From Pseudomonas kilonensis (GTDB taxonomy: Bacteria > Pseudomonadota > Gammaproteobacteria > Pseudomonadales > Pseudomonadaceae), in assembly GCF_001269885.1 (NCBI RefSeq), contig NZ_LHVH01000024.1:620001-684000 (forward strand): 64,000 bases of DNA, given 5' to 3'. Shown piece after piece: positions 8,007-15,104 of this stretch (its first letter is position 1; each line of letters starts with the position of its first letter). Below the pieces are notes generated by a model. It did no database searches. It saw only the letters and a program-made list of their open reading frames with translations, and was not told where the DNA came from. Made by a program: the position numbers and the translations under genes.

Positions 8007-8245
8007 ATTACTTCCCTGTCAAATGGTTAAATACCCTTTAATCGACTGTGCCGGTACGCTGACTAGTACCTTGTCAATATCGGTGTCGGCTGGGCTTTGA
8101 CGTTTTATCAGTTTGCCAATTTCGCACGTTGCGGATTAAGCAAGTTTTTTTGACAAAACCTCATGTCATAGCGGTTTTTTTGACTTTCAGACCCTTGGTT
8201 GCGCATGTCATGATACGACCACCACAAAATTGCGAGATCAGCAAG
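8007..8245. promoter_or_regulatory. Divergent promoter region with direct repeats
   Basis: This 239-bp AT-rich gap separates the DUF849 operon from its divergent LysR gene. Two pairs of direct repeats are visible: GTTTTTTTGAC at 8144-8154 and 8174-8184 (30-bp period), and CATGTCAT at 8162-8169 and 8204-8211. Either pair could be LysR binding sites; this is inference. Confidence 0.45.
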
Positions 8246-9220
8246 ATGACGGATTTTCGAACCTTAAAGGATTTTATCGTGCTGGCCCGCGTTCGAAGCT
8301 TTTCCCAAGCCTCGATACATTGCAATGTGACAACCTCTGGCTTGAGCCGTAGGATCACCGCTTTAGAGGAATGGTTAGGTGCTTCGTTGTTTGATCGTGC
8401 ACGCCACCAGCTAGAGCTTACCGATGCGGGTGCCGAGTTCCATGTTGCTGCTGTCGAAATCGTAGAGCTTTTAGAAAAGACGAGAAACTCGGTTATCCGT
8501 ACCCAAGAGAAATTCAGGCGGCAAATTTCTATTGTTGCGCCACATATCATGTCGAGAGCGTTTTTTCCGGCTTGGTTACCGAGGGCGAGTAAGCAATTAG
8601 AGGCAACTCGCTTCTCCATAGACTTCGCTAATCTTCCTGAATGTTTCAAGCATCTAACTAATCGCTCAGTGGATTTTGTTATCGCTTTTGAAGACAACCA
8701 TAATGGTATTAATGAACATCTTAATAAAATATTTTCCCCAGGGGAACTTGAGTGTTTGAAAATTGGCCGCGAGTGGCTAGTTCCTGTGAGCGCACCTAAT
8801 TTGCTGGGAGAACCTTTAAATAGCATTGGTTCACCTAGAGGTGAAATATCGTACCTTCATTACCGCCAGGATTGTTCTTTAGGTTGGGCGCTTGAAAAAT
8901 TTCTAAAGGTCAATCCAAGTTTGCCAGCACTTCGTAAAATTCATGATAGCTCTCTGGCCGACGGCCTTCGCTCTATGGCGATAGCTGGGCTAGGCGTTGC
9001 ATGGCTTCCTTTGGAGATCGTTCGGAACGATCTGGAAAGGAAAGATTTGGTTCGTGCAGGCAATACAGAATTTGATATAGCCTTAGAAATTAATATTTAT
9101 CGTCGCAAAGAAAAGCTAGGCGCGAATGCTGAGATTTTATGGGACAATCTTAGTAGCATGACAAATGATTCCAGATTGACCGTAGCCAGCCTCGATACCT
9201 CGTATACTTCACTAAGCTAG
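8246..9220 (+). CDS. LysR-family transcriptional regulator, 324 aa
   Basis: The chosen start (ATG 8246) gives the canonical LysR N-terminus MTDFRTLKDFIVLARVRSFS; an upstream in-frame start would add 39 residues not typical of the family. A winged helix-turn-helix occupies residues 1-60 (SQASIHCNVTTSGLSRRITALEEWLGASLFDR). A periplasmic-binding-like effector domain follows, with the usual C-terminal GLGVAWLPLEIV segment. Length is slightly above the usual 300. It is transcribed away from the DUF849-MFS operon, the usual layout for a LysR gene that controls its neighbour in response to a pathway metabolite. AT-rich codon use matches those neighbours, suggesting acquisition as one unit. Confidence 0.85.
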   Translation: MTDFRTLKDFIVLARVRSFSQASIHCNVTTSGLSRRITALEEWLGASLFDRARHQLELTDAGAEFHVAAVEIVELLEKTRNSVIRTQEKFRRQISIVAPHIMSRAFFPAWLPRASKQLEATRFSIDFANLPECFKHLTNRSVDFVIAFEDNHNGINEHLNKIFSPGELECLKIGREWLVPVSAPNLLGEPLNSIGSPRGEISYLHYRQDCSLGWALEKFLKVNPSLPALRKIHDSSLADGLRSMAIAGLGVAWLPLEIVRNDLERKDLVRAGNTEFDIALEINIYRRKEKLGANAEILWDNLSSMTNDSRLTVASLDTSYTSLS

Positions 9221-9361
9221 CTAATACGCCGTTTATCAGGACCAATCATCGCGCCATAAAAACGAAAAGCTAGTCTACAGTTCATTACCTGTGTCAGTAC
9301 TAAGCTCACATTCGTAATGATTGTCCTTGGCGAAAGCTACCGTTCCTGAAGAGCCGTTTTT

Positions 9362-9518
9362 GGCCGACTCTGTTGAAAAAGTCGGCCATGGTTTGCGCAG
9401 CTGAAAAGTACGCGTCCGACATTGAAATCTCTACTTTCGGCTGAGGTGTCCAGAGGCAGATTTCACGGGGCGATGATCAGGTAGTTTTTGATGACCGAGT
9501 TTTTCAACAGAATCGGCC
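9362..9518. mobile_element. 157-bp element with 24-bp terminal inverted repeats
   Basis: Left end 9362-9385 begins GGCCGACTCTGTTGAAAAAG. The right end (9495-9518), read in reverse complement, matches it at 22 of 24 bases. There is no transposase inside; this is either a MITE or an internally deleted insertion sequence. The family is not identified. No clear target-site duplication was found by eye. Confidence 0.65.
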
Positions 9519-9623
9519 TGAAGCTGCTCTTTGGTGACGTCAGCTGTCAGCCCATCAGGAGCCAGCGCCATCAGCGTTGCTAAAAACGATCTCGTAGGTG
9601 TCCCGTCCTGAATAAGGTTTACA

Positions 9624-9646
9624 CCTCCTGATCTGTTTTCAGGAGG
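9624..9646 (+). promoter_or_regulatory. Hairpin that masks the AraC gene ribosome site
   Basis: CCTCCTGA (9624-9631) is perfectly complementary to TCAGGAGG (9639-9646) across a 7-base loop. The right arm is the Shine-Dalgarno sequence of the ATG at 9652, so the fold would hide it. A regulatory role is inference. Confidence 0.5.
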
Positions 9647-9651
9647 GCGTA

Positions 9652-10605
9652 ATGGAATCAGCAAACGCGGCTAGGCGCGTTCACGTCGCTATAGTCGACT
9701 CTATTGCCGACCGTACTTCCAGGAGCCTTTTCCCAGTGTCTGACATGTCGACCAACTTCGCTTACACAAAACGCTTCAACGCCGTCCTCGCCTACATTGA
9801 TGAGAATCTCGAAGGTGATCTGTCGGTGAATACGTTGAGCCATGTGGCGAACTTTTCGGCATTTCACTTCCATCGACAATTCACCGCGTTCGTAGGCGTG
9901 CCTGTTTCACGTTATGTGCAACTGATGCGATTACGACGCGCGGCGCATCGCCTAGCCGCCGTCGCTGATCACTCGGTACTGGAAGCAGCACTTGGTGCCG
10001 GCTTCGAAAGCCCGGAGGCATTTTGCAGGGCGTTCAGGCGGGCGTTCGGTATGACGCCGAGTGCGTTCAGGAAAGAGCCGAACTGGCAGGTCTGGAATGC
10101 GGTGTTCGCAATCCCTCATTTTTCCAGGACTATCATCATGCAAATACGAATCGTGCAATTCCCTGAAGTCAGGGTCGCAGCATTTGAACACTGCGGGCCT
10201 GCCGGGCTCGTCAATGAGAGCGTGCGCAAGTTCATCGAGTGGCGTAAGCAGAGCGGACAGTCGCCGGTGGCGTCGAGTCGCAGCTTCGGCATTCCCTATG
10301 GCAACCCCGATACGACACCTGCGCAAGCATTCCGCTTCGCAATCTGCGGCGAGATTCACGAGGCCGTGGCGCCGAATGAGTTCGGCGTGCGCGAAATCGT
10401 CATTCCCGGCGGTCGCTGCGTCGTGGTACGACATGTGGGGTCACCGGATCACATCGGCGAAACGATCTATCCGATTTACCGCGATTGGCTTCCAGCCAGT
10501 GGAGAGGAACTTCGTGACCAGCCGCTGTTCTTCCATTACCTGAGCATCTATCCCGAGACACCGCAGGATCAGTGGCAAACTGATGTGTATGTTCCGCTGC
10601 AATAG
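9652..10605 (+). CDS. AraC-family regulator with GyrI-like effector domain
   Basis: A 317-residue protein: two AraC helix-turn-helix motifs near residues 40-140 (LSVNTLSHVANFSAFHFHRQ; LEAALGAGFESPEAFCRAFR, then FGMTPSAFRK), followed by a GyrI-like small-molecule-binding domain (about 163-317, IRIVQFPEVRVAAFEHCGPA...DVYVPLQ). This arrangement is typical of multidrug or stress regulators such as the Rob/SoxS-GyrI type. ATG 9652 is supported by AGGAGG five bases upstream; the family more often starts at MSTNFAYTKRFN (ATG 9745), which has no ribosome site. The extra 31 residues may therefore be non-native sequence fused upstream. Target genes are unknown. Confidence 0.85.
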   Translation: MESANAARRVHVAIVDSIADRTSRSLFPVSDMSTNFAYTKRFNAVLAYIDENLEGDLSVNTLSHVANFSAFHFHRQFTAFVGVPVSRYVQLMRLRRAAHRLAAVADHSVLEAALGAGFESPEAFCRAFRRAFGMTPSAFRKEPNWQVWNAVFAIPHFSRTIIMQIRIVQFPEVRVAAFEHCGPAGLVNESVRKFIEWRKQSGQSPVASSRSFGIPYGNPDTTPAQAFRFAICGEIHEAVAPNEFGVREIVIPGGRCVVVRHVGSPDHIGETIYPIYRDWLPASGEELRDQPLFFHYLSIYPETPQDQWQTDVYVPLQ

Positions 10606-10661
10606 CGGGGTAAGCAGTTTTCGATCCTGAACTGACGTCGGATGGAAAAGTGGAAAAGCGG

Positions 10662-10682
10662 AAAAGGGGACGGATTTATTTT
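10662..10682. repeat. Solo end of GGGGAC-type dispersed repeat
   Basis: AAAAGGGGACGGATTTATTT resembles the 18-bp arm of the 99-bp element at 4763-4861 with a CGG insertion. It follows the AraC gene; no matching second arm is seen nearby. Confidence 0.45.
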
Positions 10683-10716
10683 CTCGCAAAACCCGCTCGA
10701 CGGCGGGCTGCGCTTA

Positions 10717-11361
10717 TCAGTTTTTGCAGACCACCTGCGGAGCCGCAGCATGCGTCAGCTTTTGGGGAATCACAATCGAAGTGCCAGGCAAAGTGGTAAG
10801 TTCGAGAACCGCCAACATGCAAATTAGCGCTGGCTCGCCATCTTTGCTTGGTCTGCCATCCACCCCTACCACCGCTTCGTAGTCTTTCCCTGGTTCCAGC
10901 TTGTAAACGAGCGCCTGGCCACCACAGGTCCGGTAAGAGCTGCCGTTGCCCGCAATGGTCGCGCCCCGGGTTGCAATTTGGAATGGCAGATCCGCCCTGA
11001 CGCGATACTCGGTTACGACCTCTTTGTAAGCCCCTTCCCCCATCCGAATTGCAGGGATGTACTGGATAAGGCTGGGCCAAACTCTTTTCGGTACGCCAAC
11101 GCTCGCCGACTTCAGGGGATACTGCGGATAGTTGATGCTCGCCGTACCGTCCTGCCCGAAACGTCCGGCTTCAGCCATTTTATGCCGGGTAGCAGGAGCA
11201 CAACTGCCGACGATGCTATCGCCATACACGTCAGCGTTCGTGATAACGCGAACACGCGCCATTCCCTCTGATTGAGCAGGCTCTTCGTATGGAACTGAAG
11301 GTATTCCAGAGCAACCAGCAAGTGCTAAAGCAAGAAAAGTTAGGGAAGTGACAACCCGCAT
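10717..11361 (-). CDS. Hypothetical lipoprotein, 214 aa
   Basis: MRVVTSLTFLALALAGCSG is a clear lipoprotein signal with lipobox LAGC, so the mature N-terminal cysteine is at residue 18 or close to it. ATG 11361 is preferred over the in-frame ATG two codons upstream because AAGGA lies seven bases before it and would abut the other. The mature protein is periplasmic or outer-membrane-anchored, has several cysteines (SCAP, RTCGGQ, ALICML, VVCKN) that may form disulphides, and no recognised domain. It is immediately upstream of the tRNA-Val terminator on the same strand. It marks the right end of the accessory block or the first core gene; codon use is intermediate. Confidence 0.75.
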   Translation of the reverse strand: MRVVTSLTFLALALAGCSGIPSVPYEEPAQSEGMARVRVITNADVYGDSIVGSCAPATRHKMAEAGRFGQDGTASINYPQYPLKSASVGVPKRVWPSLIQYIPAIRMGEGAYKEVVTEYRVRADLPFQIATRGATIAGNGSSYRTCGGQALVYKLEPGKDYEAVVGVDGRPSKDGEPALICMLAVLELTTLPGTSIVIPQKLTHAAAPQVVCKN

Positions 11362-11387
11362 GACCATGTCCTTATGTGTACGCCAAC

Positions 11388-11416
11388 AAAAAAGGGCCCA
11401 CCTTTCGGTGAGCCCT
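11388..11416 (-). terminator. Terminator of tRNA-Val(GAC)
   Basis: On the minus strand GGGCTCACC, a GAAA loop and GGTGGGCCC are followed by six T residues, directly downstream of the tRNA. Confidence 0.8.
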
Positions 11417-11446
11417 TCTAGACCGCCCAGCAGAGCGGATTTTGTT

Positions 11447-11523
11447 TGGTAGGCGCGATTGGACTCGAACCAACGACCCCCACCATGTCAAGGTGGTGCT
11501 CTAACCAACTGAGCTACGTGCCT
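11447..11523 (-). tRNA. tRNA-Val(GAC)
   Basis: A cloverleaf is readable on the minus strand: anticodon loop TTGACAT gives anticodon GAC; the T-arm reads GTTGG-TTCGAGT-CCAAT; CCA is encoded. The acceptor stem is AGGCACG against CGCGCCT, leaving an A5-C68 mismatch in the island-side 3' half, while all other acceptor pairs match. Confidence 0.95.
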
Positions 11524-11706
11524 GCTGTGAGGCGGCATTCTACGGAATTCCGGAGGGGTGTCAACACCTTTTTTTCACCTAACCCTATGAATATGCAAAA
11601 TATTTAATTTCGCCAAGGCAACGAAGATTTTGCGGTGGCTGGCGGCCGATTTTTATCTCGGGTAGGATCGCTGCATTCGTAAAAAATATAAAACAGAGGT
11701 TGCAGA

Positions 11707-12990
11707 ATGGCGAACACATCCTATCCAGCGTCCTATTACGCCGCGTCGGCCAACCCGGTTCCTCCGCGCCCTGCCCTGCAGGATGACGTCGAGACGGATG
11801 TGTGCGTGATCGGCGCAGGTTACACCGGCCTGTCCTCTGCGCTGTTTTTGCTGGAGAACGGTTTCAAGGTCACCGTGCTTGAGGCGGCAAAGGTCGGCTT
11901 TGGGGCTTCGGGTCGCAACGGCGGGCAGATCGTTAACAGTTATAGCCGCGATATTGATGTGATCGAACGCAGCGTCGGTCCTCAGCAGGCGCAATTGCTG
12001 GGCAACATGGCGTTCGAGGGCGGGCGGATCATTCGTGAGCGAGTGGCGAAGTATCAGATTCAGTGTGATTTGAAGGACGGTGGTGTATTCGCCGCCCTCA
12101 CCGCTAAACAGATGGGCCACCTGGAGTCGCAGAAGCGTTTATGGGAGCGTTTCGGGCATACCCAGTTGGAGTTGCTGGACCAGCGGCGTATTCGCGAGGT
12201 GGTGGCTTGCGATGAGTATGTGGGCGGCATGCTGGACATGAGCGGCGGGCATATTCATCCGCTCAACCTGGCCTTGGGCGAAGCGGCGGCTGTGGAGTCG
12301 CTGGGCGGGGTGATTTATGAGCAATCGCCAGCGGTGCGCATCGAGCGTGGTGCCAGCCCGGTTGTGCATACGCCACAGGGTAAGGTCAGGGCCAAGTTCA
12401 TTATCGTGGCGGGCAATGCTTACCTGGGCAATCTGGTGCCGGAGCTGGCGGCCAAGTCGATGCCTTGCGGTACACAAGTGATCGCCACCGAGCCGTTGAG
12501 TGATGAGTTGGCGCATAGCCTGCTGCCTCAGGATTATTGCGTCGAAGACTGCAACTACCTGCTCGATTACTACCGACTGACGGGCGACAAGCGGCTGATC
12601 TTCGGCGGCGGCGTGGTGTATGGCGCGAGGGATCCGGCGAACATTGAGGCGATCATTCGTCCGAAGATGCTCAAGGCATTCCCGCAGCTCAAGGATGTGA
12701 AGATCGATTACGCCTGGACCGGAAATTTCCTGCTGACGCTGTCGCGTCTTCCGCAGGTCGGGCGGCTGGGGGATAACATTTATTATTCCCAGGGCTGCAG
12801 CGGCCATGGCGTGACGTATACGCACCTGGCGGGCAAGGTCCTGGCTGAGGCGCTGCGGGGTCAGGCTGAGCGTTTTGATGCGTTTGCGGACCTGCCCCAC
12901 TACCCTTTCCCAGGCGGTCAGTTGATGCGTACGCCGTTTGCGGCGATGGGGGCTTGGTATTACGGGTTGCGGGATAAGCTTGGGTTCTGA
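11707..12990 (+). CDS. puuB: FAD-dependent gamma-glutamylputrescine oxidoreductase (PuuB/PauB-like)
   Basis: A DAO-family flavoenzyme of 427 residues, the usual family length. The dinucleotide-binding motif VCVIGAGYTGLSSALFLLE is at about 33-51, followed by GFGASGRNGGQIVNSYSRD, which is characteristic of PuuB/PauB enzymes, and the C-terminal FAD motif YYSQGCSGHGVTYTHLAGK. These enzymes oxidise gamma-glutamylated putrescine in polyamine catabolism; substrate assignment here is by family resemblance, since no glutamylpolyamine synthetase lies beside it. A GAGG ribosome site lies upstream of the ATG. The gene stands alone. Confidence 0.8.
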   Translation: MANTSYPASYYAASANPVPPRPALQDDVETDVCVIGAGYTGLSSALFLLENGFKVTVLEAAKVGFGASGRNGGQIVNSYSRDIDVIERSVGPQQAQLLGNMAFEGGRIIRERVAKYQIQCDLKDGGVFAALTAKQMGHLESQKRLWERFGHTQLELLDQRRIREVVACDEYVGGMLDMSGGHIHPLNLALGEAAAVESLGGVIYEQSPAVRIERGASPVVHTPQGKVRAKFIIVAGNAYLGNLVPELAAKSMPCGTQVIATEPLSDELAHSLLPQDYCVEDCNYLLDYYRLTGDKRLIFGGGVVYGARDPANIEAIIRPKMLKAFPQLKDVKIDYAWTGNFLLTLSRLPQVGRLGDNIYYSQGCSGHGVTYTHLAGKVLAEALRGQAERFDAFADLPHYPFPGGQLMRTPFAAMGAWYYGLRDKLGF

Positions 12991-13026
12991 GATTCGCGAT
13001 TCGTCACCCGCTGCCGGTTAACCCTG

Positions 13027-13302
13027 TTATCGATCCTTGCGGGTATGCCACAGGCGCAGCAGGTAAACGGTGGAATCTATTATTTCGTAACGCATCTCAT
13101 AATGGCCGATCTGAATTCGGCGCACATCCCGTGGCTCGAACTCTTCAAGGCGTTCGCCTATACGCGGGTTAGTCAGCAACGTGATCGGTGCCGCGGTGAG
13201 CTGCTGCACCGTTCGTGCTGCAGCAGGCTGATTCACTGCCGCCAGAAACTCGTAAAGCCGGGAGATATCAGAGAGCGCCTTGCTCGTCCACTTCAACTCC
13301 AT
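13027..13302 (-). CDS. parE: ParE/RelE-superfamily toxin
   Basis: A 91-residue protein with the ParE layout: N-terminal helical hairpin (WTSKALSDISRLYEFLAAVN), TNPRIGERLEEFEPRDVRRI, and the terminal strands GHYEMRYEIIDSTVYLLRLWHTR. ParE toxins act on DNA gyrase; RelE relatives cleave mRNA, and sequence resemblance favours ParE. Its start overlaps the stop of the antitoxin gene upstream (TGATG), the usual coupled arrangement. It lies between the FAD oxidoreductase and the tRNA cluster. Confidence 0.85.
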   Translation of the reverse strand: MELKWTSKALSDISRLYEFLAAVNQPAAARTVQQLTAAPITLLTNPRIGERLEEFEPRDVRRIQIGHYEMRYEIIDSTVYLLRLWHTRKDR

Positions 13303-13574
13303 CAGCGCGGCACCGGCAACGGAGTGTCAGTACTAAGGCTATCAGCCCAGGCTTGGACAGCTTGGTGGTCAATCACCCGACCGGCGTCAACATCAGCCAG
13401 GGCCTCATGAGTCAAGCGACTACGCTCTTCTTCCTGATCAATCCAAGCCGACAGCGCCTGTTTAACGATCCAATTTTTGGAGCGCTCCAGACGCTCCGCC
13501 ATCAAATCGACTTTTTGGGCCAACTGTTCAGGAACGTGAGCGGTGACAGATCGGGTTTTCGTGGTGGTAGCCAT
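13302..13574 (-). CDS. parD: ParD-type ribbon-helix-helix antitoxin
   Basis: Ninety residues. The N-terminal strand SVTAHVPEQLAQKVDLMAERLERSKNW is a CopG/RHH DNA-binding domain, and the C-terminal half (DQEEERSRLTHEALADVDAGRVID) is the expected toxin-binding segment. It precedes and overlaps the parE gene, forming a standard type II toxin-antitoxin module. RHH antitoxins normally repress their own promoter; a GGAG ribosome site precedes the ATG. Confidence 0.85.
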   Translation of the reverse strand: MATTTKTRSVTAHVPEQLAQKVDLMAERLERSKNWIVKQALSAWIDQEEERSRLTHEALADVDAGRVIDHQAVQAWADSLSTDTPLPVPR

Positions 13575-13741
13575 GTCGGGATTGCTCCAAATCGTTACTG
13601 CTTTTTGAGTTCAGGTCGCCTGATTCTACGCAGCTCTCGGCGATTCGATTTAAAGTCAATCATACTGAATAAGAATGCATCGTCAAACGTGCCGTCAGAT
13701 TGGCAAAGGGCGCGTGAGAGGGGATAGAAAAACCCAAACCA

Positions 13742-13775
13742 CAAAAACAAAAAACCCCGGTCTTTCGACCAGGGT
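13742..13775 (-). terminator. Terminator of the tRNA Val-Asp-Asp operon
   Basis: On the minus strand ACCCTGGTC-GAAA-GACCGGGGT is followed by a long T-rich run. Confidence 0.75.
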
Positions 13776-13850
13776 CTTTGCTATCGACTAGAAGTAGCTT
13801 TGCAGCTTGCTTCTTAGCTTCAAGGCGTTCAGTGGGCCTCGAAGCAGATA

Positions 13851-13927
13851 TGGCGCAGCGGACGGGACTCGAACCCGCGACCCCCGGCGTGACAGGCCGG
13901 TATTCTAACCGACTGAACTACCGCTGC
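13851..13927 (-). tRNA. tRNA-Asp(GTC), copy 2
   Basis: The minus-strand cloverleaf has anticodon loop CTGTCAC (GTC), acceptor GCAGCGG paired to CCGCTGC, and encoded CCA. It is identical to the copy at 14017-14093. Confidence 0.97.
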
Positions 13928-14016
13928 GTATCGCTATGGACTTGCGTCCAGTTAACTCGTCTGATCCAAACCCTTGGGCTTGAATCTCGAACCAGGCGAA
14001 CCTGCTTCGGAAAATA

Positions 14017-14093
14017 TGGCGCAGCGGACGGGACTCGAACCCGCGACCCCCGGCGTGACAGGCCGGTATTCTAACCGACTGAACTACCGCTGC
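14017..14093 (-). tRNA. tRNA-Asp(GTC), copy 1
   Basis: Same sequence as the downstream copy, 166 bases away. It is second in a transcript starting with tRNA-Val(TAC). Confidence 0.97.
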
Positions 14094-14151
14094 GCGTCGG
14101 TGGAGGCTTTTGACAGCTTCCGTCTTGCTTTCGCAAAACTCTCGTAAAACA

Positions 14152-14227
14152 TGGTGGGTGATGACGGGATCGAACCGCCGACATTCTGCTTGTAAGGCAG
14201 ACGCTCTCCCAGCTGAGCTAATCACCC
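14152..14227 (-). tRNA. tRNA-Val(TAC)
   Basis: The minus-strand cloverleaf has anticodon stem TCTGC-CTTACAA-GCAGA (anticodon TAC), acceptor GGGTGAT, and encoded CCA. Confidence 0.97.
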
Positions 14228-14330
14228 TTTGCTTCGTTGAGGCCGCGAAATTTACGCAGGTACCGAAGCTAAGTCAATAGCAGGGTTGAAGTTTTTTCAA
14301 AACAGTTTCAAACGGCACCCGCAACCGCAC

Positions 14331-15104
14331 TTACGTATAAATCATTTTCTTGGTCATGCCGCCGTCCACGACGAACTCCTGCCCCGTGACAAAACCGGCA
14401 TTGCGCGACAACAGCCACGCCACCATCGCCGCCACGTCCTCTACCGTGCCTACCCTGCCCGCTGGATGCTGGGCGTGATCGGCGTCGGTCAGCGGCTGTG
14501 CACGACGCTGGGAGGGATCGCGCGCGTCGATCCAGCCAGGGCTGACGGCGTTGACCCGGATCTCCGGCCCGAGGCTGATGGCCAGGGCATGGGTCAGGGC
14601 CAGCAAGCCGCCCTTGCTCGCCGCATAGGCTTCGGTGTCGGGTTCCGATTGCGCAGCGCGGGTCGAGGCCAGGTTGACGATGGCGCCGTTGTGAGCGCGC
14701 AGATACGGCGCGCAGTGCTTGGCCAGCAGCATCGGCCCACCCAGGTTCACCGCCAGGACCCGATTCCAGTAAGCCAGGTCCAGGCTTTCCAGGGTGATGT
14801 TGTGCGGATCGGCGATGGCTGCGTTGCACACCAGCGCGTCGAGCCGCCCGAACTGCCCGAGCACCTCGGCGATACCGGTGGCAACCTGCGCCTCGTCCGC
14901 CACGTCCATGGCGATGAACCAGGCATTGTCGCCCAGGGTCTTCGCCACCTTGGAACCGCGTTCGCGGTCCAGGTCGGTCAGCACCACCTGCCAGCCTTCA
15001 CAGATCAACCAGGCAGCGATGCCCAGGCCGATGCCCCGTGCGGCACCCGTAACCAGTGCAACCCGGCCATGAGTGCCGCTCGGCGGCGTAGCCAGCTCGA
15101 TCAC
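14331..15104 (-). CDS. SDR-family oxidoreductase, 257 aa
   Basis: A classical short-chain dehydrogenase: cofactor motif ALVTGAARGIGLGIA near residues 16-30, the NAA motif (LVCNAAIAD), catalytic Ser in LASTRAA and YAASK (Tyr-x-x-x-Lys), and the C-terminal FVVDGGMTKKM. An aspartate after the second strand (LTDLD) suggests NAD(H) preference. The GTG start overlaps the metZ stop (GTGA), so translation is coupled to the methionine gene upstream. The substrate is not identifiable; this SDR following metZ is a recurrent Pseudomonas arrangement as I recall it. Confidence 0.85.
   Translation of the reverse strand: MIELATPPSGTHGRVALVTGAARGIGLGIAAWLICEGWQVVLTDLDRERGSKVAKTLGDNAWFIAMDVADEAQVATGIAEVLGQFGRLDALVCNAAIADPHNITLESLDLAYWNRVLAVNLGGPMLLAKHCAPYLRAHNGAIVNLASTRAAQSEPDTEAYAASKGGLLALTHALAISLGPEIRVNAVSPGWIDARDPSQRRAQPLTDADHAQHPAGRVGTVEDVAAMVAWLLSRNAGFVTGQEFVVDGGMTKKMIYT

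Noticed and set aside
9431..9664. 77-codon minus-strand frame beside the AraC gene
   Set aside because: It crosses the right inverted repeat of the 157-bp element and the AraC ribosome-site hairpin, and has no ribosome site.
10717..11367. ATG 11367 as lipoprotein start
   Set aside because: The AAGGA ribosome site would touch the ATG; ATG 11361 has proper spacing.
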